NCBI RefSeq assembly: GCF_000280055.1 | Contig: NZ_ALAB01000005.1 | Location: 124,001-188,000 of the forward strand | Direction: 5' to 3' | From: Alishewanella aestuarii B11 | Lineage (GTDB): Bacteria; Pseudomonadota; Gammaproteobacteria; Enterobacterales; Alteromonadaceae | DNA length: 64,000 bases | Shown here: one piece after another, positions 18,325 to 28,441 of the stretch | Layout of the letters: each line of letters opens with the position of its first letter | Position numbering within the stretch: the stretch's first letter is position 1 | The notes under the pieces: model-generated | What the model was told of the DNA's origin: nothing | Database searches by the model: none | Seen by the model: only the letters and a program-made list of their open reading frames with translations | Position numbers and translations under genes: made by a program

Positions 18325-19302
18325 ATGAATAAAACCTCTACTCTGTCAGCCGTTGTAGCCGGGATCTTACTGGTGCTGTGGTTATTTAGTTGGTGGGTAA
18401 GTCGCGAGCCCGCCTTACTGATAGAAGAAGTGCAGCAAGGGTTACATCTGGATGATGGCAGCCGGGTTGTCGGCTACAACACTACGACTGCCTTGATCCG
18501 CGTTACGGAAACCTTATTGCAAAAGCGCGGCGGCTATATGTCAAATGATATTCTGCCACCCTTTAGCTTACTGGATAATATGCCGGCCTGGGAATTTGGC
18601 GTGCTGGAAATGTCACGTGATCTGGCACTGGCGTTTCGCAAAGACTTTAGCCGCTCTCAGTCGCAATCAGCGGAAAATGCCTTTTTACGGATTGCTCAAC
18701 CGCAACTGAATATTGATCATCGCAGTTGGGTATTACCGAGCGCCGAATCTGAATATCGTAAGGCGATTGCTCAGCTTTATTTGTATCGCAGCGCCTTGGT
18801 CGATCCAAAACAAACGGACAGCCAGTTCTATGCCCGGGCAGACAATCTGCGTGACTGGCTGAAGAATGTCGAAAAGCGTTTGGGTAGCTATTCACAGCGT
18901 CTCAGTGCCAGTGTTGGGCAGGAGCGTTTTAATACCGATCTCGCTGGCGACATCGCTGCTCGTCAGTCGACGGAAACACCGGACCGCCGCTTTGTAAAAA
19001 CCAGCTGGTGGAAACTGGATGATGAATTTTATGAAGCGCGCGGTGCAACCTGGGCATTGCTGCACTTTCTGAAGGCGGTGGAAGTTGATTTTGCGGAAGT
19101 GCTGCAGCGTCGTAATGCGATGGTGAGCCTACAGCAAATCATTCGTGAGCTGGAAGCCGCTCAGCAGCCTATTCACAGCCCGATGGTATTAAACGGCAGT
19201 GGCTTCGGTATTCTGGCCAATCATAGTCTGGTGATGGCAAATTATATCTCCCGCGCCAATGCGGCGCTGATTGATTTATCTGAATTATTAAAGCAAGGGT
19301 AG
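18325..19302 (+). CDS. DUF2333 family inner-membrane protein
   Basis: This 325-residue protein matches the DUF2333 family, whose role is unknown. It has one N-terminal membrane helix (about residues 8-27, ending LFSWWVS) and a large soluble, probably periplasmic, helical domain with PPFSLLDNMPAWEFGVLEMSRDLALAFR and RFVKTSWWKLDDEFYEARGATWALLHFL. The ATG at 18325 with AGGA 6 bases upstream is preferred over the in-frame codon at 18283. An outer-membrane barrel gene starts 3 bases after its stop, so the two form an operon. Confidence 0.85.
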   Translation: MNKTSTLSAVVAGILLVLWLFSWWVSREPALLIEEVQQGLHLDDGSRVVGYNTTTALIRVTETLLQKRGGYMSNDILPPFSLLDNMPAWEFGVLEMSRDLALAFRKDFSRSQSQSAENAFLRIAQPQLNIDHRSWVLPSAESEYRKAIAQLYLYRSALVDPKQTDSQFYARADNLRDWLKNVEKRLGSYSQRLSASVGQERFNTDLAGDIAARQSTETPDRRFVKTSWWKLDDEFYEARGATWALLHFLKAVEVDFAEVLQRRNAMVSLQQIIRELEAAQQPIHSPMVLNGSGFGILANHSLVMANYISRANAALIDLSELLKQG

Positions 19303-19305
19303 AGA

Positions 19306-20052
19306 ATGAAAGTGGTAAGAATCTTGGCACTGGCTGCAACAGTTGGTATGGCGCCGGTACAGGCGGATACGTTTTTCGGTGTACACGCGGGCTATGATAG
19401 CTGGCAAGCCAGTACTCAGGGTGGTTTTGCGAATAGTCAGCAATTACAGGATTTTAGTTTTCGGGATAAGAACCAACAAGGCTATTATCTGGCGTTTGAA
19501 CATCTGGTACCAGTGTTACCCAATCTTAGAGTGCAGTGGCAGAATTTACAAAGCCAGGGTCATACTGAACTGAACAACAGCTTCAGTTTTGGCGGAGCAA
19601 CCTTTGCGGCCGGTACCGCGCTGAGTACTGAGCTGGATTTTCGGTATACCGATTATGTGCTGTACTACGAGTTACTGGATAATAGCTTGCTGCAGCTTGA
19701 TCTGGGTCTGGTTGCCAAAAAACTCTCCGGTGAACTGACAATAATGGCTGCGAACCGCCAGGCCAGCCAAAGTGTCCGTCAATGGCTACCTTTGTTGTAT
19801 CTGGATAGTCGGCTTGGTTTGCCGGGCAGTGGTCTGGAGCTGTTTGCCAATGGCCAGGCAAGCCAGTTTAGTGGTAATCATTGGTATGATCTGCAAGCCG
19901 GCGTCGCCTATCAGTTGGTAGACAGTCTGACACTGGATGTCAGATTAAAACTTGGCTATCGCTGGTTGGATCTGCAGTTGGATGATATCGACGATCTTTA
20001 CGCCGGTATCACCTTTAGTGGCATCTTCGCAGGTATCGCGATACATTTCTAA
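19306..20052 (+). CDS. TIGR04219-type outer-membrane beta-barrel protein
   Basis: This 248-residue protein has a signal peptide (MKVVRILALAATVGMAPVQA, cleaved after residue 20) and alternating amphipathic strands throughout, ending in a C-terminal strand with Phe (GIAIHF), the typical barrel-assembly signal. FFGVHAGYDSW near the start resembles the TIGR04219 family, common in Alteromonadales. Function is unknown. It follows the DUF2333 gene by 3 bases. Confidence 0.82.
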   Translation: MKVVRILALAATVGMAPVQADTFFGVHAGYDSWQASTQGGFANSQQLQDFSFRDKNQQGYYLAFEHLVPVLPNLRVQWQNLQSQGHTELNNSFSFGGATFAAGTALSTELDFRYTDYVLYYELLDNSLLQLDLGLVAKKLSGELTIMAANRQASQSVRQWLPLLYLDSRLGLPGSGLELFANGQASQFSGNHWYDLQAGVAYQLVDSLTLDVRLKLGYRWLDLQLDDIDDLYAGITFSGIFAGIAIHF

Positions 20053-20127
20053 CCTGCTTTTCGAAACAGGGGCAAGACTTGAGCCCCGGCTACTTTAGAC
20101 ATATAGTGGTGCTCTGATTTTATTGTC

Positions 20128-22254
20128 TTGAGCACCACCTTGATCGCCCAGTATCGCTATTTATTCTTGTTCTACTGCGCGGCCTGTGCCGTGTTAGTGA
20201 TGTCAACCTTGCTTTGGCAGCAACATCACAACCGGCAACTGCTGCAGGCACAGCTGCAACTATACGGTGATGTGATCCAACTCGCGTTATCCCCGAAGCT
20301 TGGTCAGGCTGCGCCAGAGCAGTTGCAGCAACAGCTGGCGGAATTACAGTTCGGTGCCAGTATACCGGTGGCCGCGTTGGCATTGTATCCGTTGCAGGGG
20401 GAACTGCTGTTGTCGGTTGGACAGACAGAGTTGGTACCGCTGGAGTTACCGGGTCAGGACTTTAGCAGTTTAACGCTGATTACGCTGAGCGGTCGCGATG
20501 TTGCGGTGTTGCCATTACAAAAGCCGGCTTTACCCTTCGAACCTTTTTCCAGCCAACCTACATATCTGTTACTGATTATCCCTGAAGCGCCGACCGCGAT
20601 TTGGCTACTATGGTGGCCGGCGGTATTGGCGTGGGTATTATTGACGGTGTTGCTGCTGTTAGCCTGGCGTTTGCGGGAGGCGCCTCAGCGTCAACAGCTA
20701 CAACGTTTACACACGTTTAAACAGCGAGCCGAGTCATTACAGTTACAAGGTGTCGAGCCACTATTGCAATGTCAGGACAGCGTCGGGCTGGACCAGGCAT
20801 TACTGCAAGTACTGCAGCAGCAGCAACAGCTGGAACAACAGAACCGACAGTTCGATACGCAACAGCAGCAGCTGATGGCTCAGCTTGAGCTGTTTCAGCA
20901 GCAAAGTGAGCAGCAACAGATACAACAACAGCGCAGGCAACAGTGTCTGATCCGTTGGTTGCACCAGTGGCAGCTGTTAGGTCAGCGCAAGCCACAGCTG
21001 ACCGAAGCGATGTTCGACACTCTACAGCAGCTGCATTATTGTTATGCCAAGCATCAGTTTGCTGCAGCTGGCTTGCAGCCGCAGCCATTACTGTTACCGG
21101 AGTGGCTGACTGAACAGCTCGGCACGCTCAATATGCTGTTGCCTGATGATTGCGCTATGGATTGGTTAGAATCCGGAGACTGTTATCAACTGTTGCCGGA
21201 AATCGATGCTGAATTTTTAAAGCATGTATTGCAAGCTATGTTGTTATTGGCGCTGCGTTCAGAGTCTGCAAGGCGTTTTAGTTTTAAACTTCAGTTGCTT
21301 GCTAGTCCAGATCCGCAATTAAGTTTACAACTGGCCTGTGATGGTAATGGTTTACCACGACATTTGACCGCGCAGCTGCACGAAGCGGATAGTTCGGCCC
21401 TGCAATGGCGCGATGCTGACATCGCCGTCCTTAAACTGGCCGCCAGGTTACTGAGCGCCAGTTTGCATGTTGAGTCGCTGGAGGGGTTAGGTGTGCGCAT
21501 CAGCCTGCAATGGCCGTTAACCGCAGCTGCCCGGCATAGTGTGCCACTGCTGGAGCATTTGCTGGTATTCGATGCAGATCCCGAGCGTTTGACCGAGCGC
21601 CTGCAGAGCTTGCATAACCTGGCGTTGCAAGTGAGCAGTTGTAGTAATCTCAGCGAACTTCGCAAAAGGCTACAGGAGCAAGCATACTCTGCGATACTGA
21701 TTTTTCTGCCTGGTCAGGCCCCCTGCCAGGAGTGGTTAACGGTATTAACGGAGATCCGCTGTCCACGTTTTATTTTTGTTCCGCCGCTTAGCCTGTCGCT
21801 GTGGCAGCAAAACCTCAGCTGCCTTTCCAGCGCCGATTTTTGTCTGGGTTGGCTCGCACAGCGGCTACACGAGCTGGCAACGCGCCCTTTGAAACATCTA
21901 CTGGTTGTCGATGATAACGAGACTAATCAGGCTTTTATCAAGGTTTTGTTACAGCATAAGGGCGTGCAACTGACTTCAGCACTGACGGGAGCTGAAGCCC
22001 TGACACTGTGTCAACAGCAACAGTTCGATTTGGTGTTGTTGGATATCAGACTACCGGATTTGGCAGGTACGGAAGTCGCCCGTCAGCTAAGGCGTCTGAC
22101 GTCCTATCAACAGGTGCCGATACTGGCGTTTACTGCACACGCTTTGCCAGCAGAGATAGCAAGTTTCCGCGCTGCCGGTATGGATGATATTGTGCTTAAA
22201 CCCTTGGATCCCTGTAAATTTGAGACTTTGCTGCAGCATTATCGGCTGTGCTGA
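20128..22254 (+). CDS. Degenerate hybrid sensor kinase with C-terminal receiver domain
   Basis: This 708-residue protein has BarA-like hybrid kinase layout but seems unable to autophosphorylate. Residues 10-27 and about 157-177 are membrane helices flanking a periplasmic domain. Residues 180-275 are a very Gln-rich coiled coil. The following region has no H-box histidine motif. The ATPase-like region has CDGNGLP where the G1 box Asp-x-Gly-x-Gly is expected, with Cys at about residue 404 in place of the Asp. The C-terminal receiver is intact: VVDDNETN, Asp639 in VLLDIRLPD and Lys691 in LKPLD. The start is taken as TTG at 20128; the Shine-Dalgarno is weak. It precedes a c-di-GMP signalling gene on the same strand. 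Confidence 0.8.
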   Translation: MSTTLIAQYRYLFLFYCAACAVLVMSTLLWQQHHNRQLLQAQLQLYGDVIQLALSPKLGQAAPEQLQQQLAELQFGASIPVAALALYPLQGELLLSVGQTELVPLELPGQDFSSLTLITLSGRDVAVLPLQKPALPFEPFSSQPTYLLLIIPEAPTAIWLLWWPAVLAWVLLTVLLLLAWRLREAPQRQQLQRLHTFKQRAESLQLQGVEPLLQCQDSVGLDQALLQVLQQQQQLEQQNRQFDTQQQQLMAQLELFQQQSEQQQIQQQRRQQCLIRWLHQWQLLGQRKPQLTEAMFDTLQQLHYCYAKHQFAAAGLQPQPLLLPEWLTEQLGTLNMLLPDDCAMDWLESGDCYQLLPEIDAEFLKHVLQAMLLLALRSESARRFSFKLQLLASPDPQLSLQLACDGNGLPRHLTAQLHEADSSALQWRDADIAVLKLAARLLSASLHVESLEGLGVRISLQWPLTAAARHSVPLLEHLLVFDADPERLTERLQSLHNLALQVSSCSNLSELRKRLQEQAYSAILIFLPGQAPCQEWLTVLTEIRCPRFIFVPPLSLSLWQQNLSCLSSADFCLGWLAQRLHELATRPLKHLLVVDDNETNQAFIKVLLQHKGVQLTSALTGAEALTLCQQQQFDLVLLDIRLPDLAGTEVARQLRRLTSYQQVPILAFTAHALPAEIASFRAAGMDDIVLKPLDPCKFETLLQHYRLC

Positions 22255-22356
22255 TGTGGTTGCAGTTTAGGGCATGTAAAATTAAATCGCTGCAGGATTT
22301 CTTTTTCTGCAAAGATGCGGGTATATTTACAGCAAGCTTTAGCAAAGGACCAGCTC

Positions 22357-24594
22357 ATGACATCAAAAGAAACAGAGGACGGATTTCTGTTTTTAGCCGA
22401 TGACGACAGTGCCAGTGTGCCAAAAGAACCTGCTGCAGGGGTCTGGCCGCTGCTTATCGTAGACGATGACCAGGAAATTCATACTGTCACTAAGTTAGCA
22501 CTTAGCGACCTGGTCGTATTGGGAAAACAGCTGGAGTTTCATCATGCCTATTCAGGCCAGCAGGCGCTGGATTTTCTGAAGCAACACCCTGATACCGCTT
22601 TAGTTCTGCTCGATGTGGTAATGGAAACCGATGATGCCGGCTTGCAGGTGGTACGACGGATCCGTGATGAGCTGCAAATGGACGAATTACGCATCGTGTT
22701 GCGGACAGGACAACCCGGTTATGCTCCGGAAGAAAGCGTTATTAAAGAATATGATATTAACGACTACAAAACGAAGACCGAGCTGACCCGCAGTAAACTT
22801 GTCACCACCATTATCTCTTCTTTGCGTTCTTACCAACAAATTAAGACCATTAATCAGAACCGCCGCGGCTTGCAGAAGATCATTAAGGCCGGAGCCAATT
22901 TATTAGAGCAGCACTCCTTACACGAATTTTCCGAAGGGGTGGTTACCCAAATCTCGTCGCTAATTGGTCTGCACGCGGAAGGGGTGCTTTGTGCCCAGAT
23001 TGAGGATGATGGTACCGCCAGCGATAAAATTTATGTATTGGGCGCCGCCGGCCATTATGCCCCTTTTATTAAATGTCAGCTTGACCGGCTGGACAATAAA
23101 CGCATCGTTGAACAGATTAATCTCTGCCTGAAAAATCGCCAGCACCTGTTTTCGGATCAGGACACAGTATTATATCTGGGTAATGAAAAACATAATGCTG
23201 CAGTTTATATCGAAACCAACCGGCCGATTGAAGATGCAGATAAACAGCTGATTGAAGTCTTCCTTAGTAATATCTCTGTTGGCTATGAGAACGTTGCGCT
23301 GTTCCAGCAATTAAAACATGCCGCCTATATCGATCCGCTGACTAAGACGCCAAACCGCAACGAATTTATTCAGATTTTACAGGATACCCGCCGCTTTGAA
23401 CCTGAGCATATGGTGGCGGTACTGGTTGATATTGACCACTTTTCCGATGTTAACGATGGTCTGGGGCAGGATGTCGGCAATGAACTGCTGATTGCGATTA
23501 CGCTGCGCTTGATCGAGCATTTTGGTATCAGTTCGCAGTTAGGCCGTATTGGTGCCGACGTTTTTGCGTTGGCGGGGCCGGAAGATGAGTTAACGCCAGA
23601 GCGTTTAACTGCTGTTTTCGCGCAACCGTTCCAGGCATCGGAACATAGCCTGCAAATGAATGCGACCTTTGGTATCTGCCGGCTGCGCGAAGCTGCAGAG
23701 CAGGGCATGGTGATTATGAAGCAGGTGTATATTGCGCTGAATAAAGCCAAAAAAACCCTGGGCGTACACCATCAGTATTATGAACCGGCAATGGAAGAAG
23801 AGGTGACCGAGCGGCTGACGATGCTCAGAATGCTGCGCGCCGACTTTGCATTGGATAAACTGGAACTCTGGTATCAACCACAGCTGTGTCTGAAGAGCCA
23901 GGCCGTAGTGGGGATGGAGGCTTTATTACGTTGGCCACATCAACCCGGGCGCTATATCTCGCCGGCGATCTTTATTCCGCTGGCAGAGTACTCAGGCCTG
24001 ATTGTCGATATTGGGCAATGGGTTTTAGAGCAGGCCTGTAAGCAACTACAGCAATTAGCGGCAGCCAACTGTGGCAGTCTGCGAATTGCGGTAAATGTGT
24101 CGATGCCACAATTCCGTTCGCCACATTTTGTGCCCTCCGTTATCGACACGGTTAAACGCTATCAGGTTAATCCGCAGTTACTGGAGCTGGAGATCACTGA
24201 GTCAGTGGTGATGGACGAGCCGAAAATCGTGATTGATGCACTGCAGCAGCTAAAGAGCTTTGGTATTAAAGTGGCGATCGACGACTTCGGCATTGGTTTC
24301 TCATCGTTGAGCTATTTACAGCAACTGCCGCTGGATCGGATCAAGGTAGACCGTGCCTTTGTCAGCACCGTAACGAACGAGGGTGGCGGACTGATTGCTG
24401 AGACCATTATCAGTTTAGGTAAACGTATCGGTCTGTCCACTATTGCCGAGGGTGTTGAAACCAAGGAGCAGTTGCAGGCCGTGATGGCGATGGGCTGCGA
24501 AGAAGTACAGGGGTATTTGTTTGCTAAACCGATGCCTGCTGCCGATTTAATGCAGTATTTACTGGCGTATCAGGATGGCAAGTTAAGGCCTTAA
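22357..24594 (+). CDS. REC-DUF3369-GGDEF-EAL protein, probable c-di-GMP phosphodiesterase
   Basis: This 745-residue cytoplasmic response regulator has, in order, a receiver domain (LLIVDDDQEIH; Asp86 in VLLDVVME), a DUF3369 sensor-like domain (about 150-310), a GGDEF-like domain and an EAL domain. The GGDEF motif is GADVF (residues 399-403), so cyclase activity is unlikely. The EAL domain is complete: EALLRW (Glu521), ITESVVMD, IDDFGIGFSSLSYLQQLPLDRIKVD and AEGVE, so c-di-GMP hydrolysis is likely. The ATG at 22357 has AAGGA 7 bases upstream and is preferred over the in-frame codon at 22315. The adjacent degenerate hybrid kinase may be a partner. Confidence 0.9.
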   Translation: MTSKETEDGFLFLADDDSASVPKEPAAGVWPLLIVDDDQEIHTVTKLALSDLVVLGKQLEFHHAYSGQQALDFLKQHPDTALVLLDVVMETDDAGLQVVRRIRDELQMDELRIVLRTGQPGYAPEESVIKEYDINDYKTKTELTRSKLVTTIISSLRSYQQIKTINQNRRGLQKIIKAGANLLEQHSLHEFSEGVVTQISSLIGLHAEGVLCAQIEDDGTASDKIYVLGAAGHYAPFIKCQLDRLDNKRIVEQINLCLKNRQHLFSDQDTVLYLGNEKHNAAVYIETNRPIEDADKQLIEVFLSNISVGYENVALFQQLKHAAYIDPLTKTPNRNEFIQILQDTRRFEPEHMVAVLVDIDHFSDVNDGLGQDVGNELLIAITLRLIEHFGISSQLGRIGADVFALAGPEDELTPERLTAVFAQPFQASEHSLQMNATFGICRLREAAEQGMVIMKQVYIALNKAKKTLGVHHQYYEPAMEEEVTERLTMLRMLRADFALDKLELWYQPQLCLKSQAVVGMEALLRWPHQPGRYISPAIFIPLAEYSGLIVDIGQWVLEQACKQLQQLAAANCGSLRIAVNVSMPQFRSPHFVPSVIDTVKRYQVNPQLLELEITESVVMDEPKIVIDALQQLKSFGIKVAIDDFGIGFSSLSYLQQLPLDRIKVDRAFVSTVTNEGGGLIAETIISLGKRIGLSTIAEGVETKEQLQAVMAMGCEEVQGYLFAKPMPAADLMQYLLAYQDGKLRP

Positions 24595-24607
24595 TGTTAA
24601 CGCCAAT

Positions 24608-24637
24608 AAAAAAACCGGAGGGCGCTCCGGTTTTTTT
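24608..24637. terminator. Bidirectional terminator between c-di-GMP gene and ppa
   Basis: A run of seven A, a CCGGAG/CTCCGG stem around GGCG, and a run of seven T make a symmetric terminator serving the convergent genes on both sides. Confidence 0.92.
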
Positions 24638-24659
24638 ATTGGCAACAGCGGCTGTTGGC

Positions 24660-25187
24660 TTATTTTTTGGCGCGCTCGAAAGAGGTCATAATTTCAGCTT
24701 TCGCGGCGGCGGCATCGGCCCAACCAGTAACTTTAACCCACTTACCTGGCTCCAGCTCTTTGTAACGCTCAAAGAAATGCTGGATTTGCTTTTTCAGCAG
24801 CTCAGGCACATCGTTGATATCCTGGATATGGTCATAAAGTTTGGTCAGCTTGCTAACAGGTACGGCAATAACCTTGGCATCCTGACCAGACTCATCTTCC
24901 ATATTCAGTACGCCAACCGGGCGACATTTAATCACGGCGCCTGGTACCAGTGGGTAAGGCGTTGGTACCAGTACGTCAACCGGGTCACCATCCAAAGACA
25001 AAGTCTGGTTCACAAAGCCGTAGTTGCAGGGATAGAACATAGGGGTGGCCATAAAGCGGTCTACCCAGACGGTACCGGTGTCTTTATCCACTTCGTATTT
25101 GATTGGATCGGCATTGGCCGGAATTTCAATAATTACGTTAATTTCATCCGGCAGATTTTTGCCAGCTGCTACATCGCTTAAGCTCAT
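24660..25187 (-). CDS. ppa: Inorganic pyrophosphatase
   Basis: Ppa hydrolyses pyrophosphate released by biosynthetic reactions. The 175-residue family I enzyme contains the substrate and metal-binding segments [33 protein letters not shown] and [14 protein letters not shown], very like E. coli Ppa. It is transcribed alone or with fbp, whose stop lies 66 bases upstream of its start. A probable promoter sits at 25219-25246. Confidence 0.98.
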   Translation of the reverse strand: MSLSDVAAGKNLPDEINVIIEIPANADPIKYEVDKDTGTVWVDRFMATPMFYPCNYGFVNQTLSLDGDPVDVLVPTPYPLVPGAVIKCRPVGVLNMEDESGQDAKVIAVPVSKLTKLYDHIQDINDVPELLKKQIQHFFERYKELEPGKWVKVTGWADAAAAKAEIMTSFERAKK

Positions 25188-25218
25188 TGCTTGGTCCTCT
25201 GATTAATTGCTGGCCGCC

Positions 25219-25246
25219 ATTATAATGACGGCCGTAAAAATGGCTA
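25219..25246 (-). promoter_or_regulatory. Putative sigma-70 promoter of ppa
   Basis: On the minus strand TAGCCA (25246-25241) and a perfect TATAAT (25224-25219) are 16 bases apart. Transcription would begin about 25 bases before the ppa ATG. By eye only. Confidence 0.45.
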
Positions 25247-25253
25247 TTGATAA

Positions 25254-26249
25254 TTAGTCTGATGTGGTTGGCGCACTACCGGTTTGATGGTAGCCAACAC
25301 AGGTTTCCACTTCATGTTTGGAACCTAAAATCACTGCTACCCGCTGATGGATATCAGTCGGAATGATCTCCATAATGCGTTGATAGCCAGTGGAGCTGGC
25401 ACCGCCAGCCTGTTCTACCAGAAAGCTCATCGGATTAGCTTCATACATCAGGCGCAATTTATCCGGCTTACTTGGATCTTTCAGATCGCGGGGATAGGCA
25501 AAGATGCCGCCACGACAGAGTACCCGGTGCACATCGCCGACCATGGCGGCAATCCAGCGCATATTGTAATTTTTACCGCGCACCCCTTCTTTACCTTGCA
25601 GTAAATCGGCGATGTAACTTTGCATTGGTGCCTGCCAGTAGCGCTGATTTGACATATTGATGGCAAACTCGGCGGTGTATTTCGGGATGGTGGCCTGCTC
25701 TTCGGTTAACAGGAAGCCGCCATAGGTTTTATCCAGGGTGTACAGGCGGGTGCCTTTGCCAGTGGTCAGCGCCAGCATTGTTGATGGGCCATACAACACA
25801 TAGCCCGCTGCAACTTGAGCGGTGCCTGGTTGTAAAAACTGGCTGGCATCACTGGCGTCCTTGTGTGGATCGGCCGGTAATATCGAGAAAATAGTGCCGA
25901 TCAGGCTATTGATATCGGTATTGGAGGACCCATCTAAAGGGTCAAAGGTTACCAGATAGCGGCCACGCGGATTACCCGGTACGATATCATCCTCTTCTTC
26001 TGAGCTGATAGCTTTCACCACGCCGGTTTCCAGGATCACTTCTTTTAGTAATTCGTTCGCGATCACATCCAGTTTTTTCTGGGTTTCGCCCTGCACATTT
26101 TCTGACAGAGTTGAACCCAGTACACCGGCCAGTTCGCCCTGACCGACGCGGAAGGCGATTTCGCGGCAGGCCGCCAGGATAGTTTTTAACAACGAGATCA
26201 GATCCGGATCCACGCCATCTTGTTGCAGTACGGGTGAGATGCGACGCAT
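25254..26249 (-). CDS. fbp: Fructose-1,6-bisphosphatase class 1
   Basis: Fbp dephosphorylates fructose-1,6-bisphosphate in gluconeogenesis. The 331-residue protein has the class I metal/phosphate motif [10 protein letters not shown] preceded by SSEEEDD, and [37 protein letters not shown] near the C-terminus. It is encoded upstream of ppa on the same strand and divergently from mpl. Confidence 0.97.
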   Translation of the reverse strand: MRRISPVLQQDGVDPDLISLLKTILAACREIAFRVGQGELAGVLGSTLSENVQGETQKKLDVIANELLKEVILETGVVKAISSEEEDDIVPGNPRGRYLVTFDPLDGSSNTDINSLIGTIFSILPADPHKDASDASQFLQPGTAQVAAGYVLYGPSTMLALTTGKGTRLYTLDKTYGGFLLTEEQATIPKYTAEFAINMSNQRYWQAPMQSYIADLLQGKEGVRGKNYNMRWIAAMVGDVHRVLCRGGIFAYPRDLKDPSKPDKLRLMYEANPMSFLVEQAGGASSTGYQRIMEIIPTDIHQRVAVILGSKHEVETCVGYHQTGSAPTTSD

Positions 26250-26435
26250 TATAGTAGGTCCTTGTTATATTTTCGGGTAAGACAGAGTCAGACCGATTAA
26301 GCTTTCGTCCGGTACAAGTGGCGAAATCTCATTCAGTCTGGGTTATTTTAAAGAATTTATTCTTAAATTGCAGTTTTGATCGCAGCTTATTCTGCATTTG
26401 CTACAATAAGCCCCTGCTTAACAGAGAAGTACATT

Positions 26436-27779
26436 ATGCATATTCATATTCTGGGGATTTGCGGCACCTTTATGGGCGGTATCGCAGCCCTGGCCAAAGC
26501 CCTTGGCCATCAGGTCACAGGTTCCGATCAACAGGTTTACCCGCCGATGAGCACTCAGCTGGAACAGCTGGGCATCAGTCTGACTCCGGGTTATGACCCC
26601 GCACAGCTGGAACCCGCCCCGGATCTGGTGATTATCGGTAATGCCTTATCGCGTGGTAATCCGGCCGTTGAGTATGTGCTGGAACATAACCTGCCTTACA
26701 CTTCAGGCCCACAGTGGTTATCCGAACAGTTACTGCAGCAGCGCTGGGTACTGGCTGTTTCCGGCACCCATGGTAAAACCAGCACCGCCAGTATGTTGGC
26801 CTGGATCTTAGACTATGCCGGTCTTAAGCCGGGTTTTCTGATTGGCGGTGTACCGCAAAATTTCGGCGTTTCTGCCCGCTTAGGTGAGGCGCCGTTCTTT
26901 GTGATTGAAGCCGATGAATACGATACGGCGTTTTTTGATAAGCGCTCCAAATTTGTGCATTACCGGCCGCGTACCCTGGTGATTAACAACCTTGAGTATG
27001 ATCATGCGGATATCTTCCCGGATCTGGCAGCGATCCAGCGGCAATTTCATCATTTGTTGCGCACCGTGCCAGCTTCAGGGCTGGTGTTATCTCCGGAAGC
27101 GACGCCTGCTGTCGCCGAGACGCTGGCGCTGGGCTGCTGGAGTCAACGTGAAGCCTATGGCAGTGACTGGCAGGCTGAGTTATTAACACCGGATGGCAGT
27201 CAGTTTGCGCTGTATTGGCAACAGCAACAGGTGGCGCGGGTAAATTGGTCGCTCAGTGGTCAACATAATGTTGATAATGCGGTAATGGCGATTGCTGCCG
27301 CGCGTCATGCCGGGGTCCCGGTTGGTGTTGCAGCCGAGGCCTTAGCCAGCTTCGTGGCACCAAAACGGCGGATGGAGCTAAAAGGCTCTCCACAAGGTAT
27401 TGCCATCTATGACGATTTTGCCCATCACCCCACCGCGATAGCTACTACGCTACAAGGCTTGCGGGCGAAAGTGGGCCAGGCGCGGATTATCGCCGTATTA
27501 GAGCCGCGCTCCAATACTATGCGTCTCGGTGTGCATCAGGCGGCTTTGCCGCAGGCGTTGTTAACGGCAGATCAGGTATTTTTATATGAACCGCGCAATG
27601 CCGGCTGGTCGATGGCCGAGCTGGCCGCGCGGCTCTCGATGCCGGCCAGTGTCTGTTATGACATCGCTGAGCTGAAAGCCAGCATTCTGGCGCTGGTGCA
27701 GCCAGGCGATCAGATTGTAATAATGAGCAATGGCGCCTTCGGCGGCATTCATCAACAACTACTGGAGGCGCTGAGTTAA
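26436..27779 (+). CDS. mpl: UDP-MurNAc:L-Ala-D-Glu-mesoDAP ligase
   Basis: Mpl recycles murein tripeptide by ligating it to UDP-MurNAc, bypassing MurC, MurD and MurE. The 447-residue Mur-ligase family protein begins [21 protein letters not shown] and contains the ATP loop [17 protein letters not shown] and [18 protein letters not shown], which are typical for Mpl. The frame extends to 26376, but the ATG at 26436 gives the conserved start. It diverges from fbp, as mpl and fbp do in E. coli. Confidence 0.97.
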   Translation: MHIHILGICGTFMGGIAALAKALGHQVTGSDQQVYPPMSTQLEQLGISLTPGYDPAQLEPAPDLVIIGNALSRGNPAVEYVLEHNLPYTSGPQWLSEQLLQQRWVLAVSGTHGKTSTASMLAWILDYAGLKPGFLIGGVPQNFGVSARLGEAPFFVIEADEYDTAFFDKRSKFVHYRPRTLVINNLEYDHADIFPDLAAIQRQFHHLLRTVPASGLVLSPEATPAVAETLALGCWSQREAYGSDWQAELLTPDGSQFALYWQQQQVARVNWSLSGQHNVDNAVMAIAAARHAGVPVGVAAEALASFVAPKRRMELKGSPQGIAIYDDFAHHPTAIATTLQGLRAKVGQARIIAVLEPRSNTMRLGVHQAALPQALLTADQVFLYEPRNAGWSMAELAARLSMPASVCYDIAELKASILALVQPGDQIVIMSNGAFGGIHQQLLEALS

Positions 27780-27804
27780 GCGTGGCCAGTCGACAGGAAA
27801 GCCA

Positions 27805-28440
27805 ATGATAACCAGCAAAGAGATTACCCTGGCCTTTAGCGGTGCATCGGGTGCGCCCTACGGTTTACGTTTATTACAGGTATTGTTAGCGCAGGGCATT
27901 AAAGTGCATCTGCTGATGTCCAGTGCGGCGCGGGTGGTGTTTGCCACTGAGCAGCAATTGCAGTTAAGTGCTGCGCCGGAGAAATGCGCACAGCAGCTGG
28001 AACAGTACCTGCAAGCTGCACCCGGCCTGTTAAAGGTTTATGGTAAGGACGATTGGTTTTCGCCGGTTGCTTCCGGCTCGGCGGCGCCGAAACAGATGGT
28101 GGTTTGCCCCTGTTCTACCGGTAGTCTGTCGGCTATCGCGCAGGGCGCCAGTGATAACCTGCTGGAGCGTGCCGCTGATGTGGTGATTAAGGAAGGCGGT
28201 AAATTAATTCTGGTGGTACGCGAAAGTCCACTCAGCGCTATTCATCTGGAAAATATGCTGAAGCTGGCCCGCCTTGGCGTCTGTATTATGCCGGCCGCGC
28301 CCGGTTTTTATCATCAGCCGCAGCAAATCAGCGATTTGGTCGACTTTATGGTGGCCCGGGTATTGGACCAGTTGGGCTTAGCGCAACAGTTAGTGGGGCG
28401 CTGGGGCTATGACGCGCGACAACAGCAAACAGGAGAATAG
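27805..28440 (+). CDS. ubiX: Flavin prenyltransferase UbiX
   Basis: UbiX prenylates FMN to make the cofactor of the UbiD decarboxylase in ubiquinone synthesis. The 211-residue protein starts [21 protein letters not shown] and has the family segments [25 protein letters not shown] and [19 protein letters not shown]. It lies 25 bases after mpl. Its 3' end contains the Shine-Dalgarno of yadG, one base before the yadG start. Confidence 0.96.
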   Translation: MITSKEITLAFSGASGAPYGLRLLQVLLAQGIKVHLLMSSAARVVFATEQQLQLSAAPEKCAQQLEQYLQAAPGLLKVYGKDDWFSPVASGSAAPKQMVVCPCSTGSLSAIAQGASDNLLERAADVVIKEGGKLILVVRESPLSAIHLENMLKLARLGVCIMPAAPGFYHQPQQISDLVDFMVARVLDQLGLAQQLVGRWGYDARQQQTGE

Positions 28441-28441
28441 C

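Noticed and set aside
24594-25181. 195-codon open frame on the plus strand over ppa
   Set aside because: It is wholly antisense to ppa, which is a certain gene, and its product has no recognisable feature; it starts inside the terminator hairpin.
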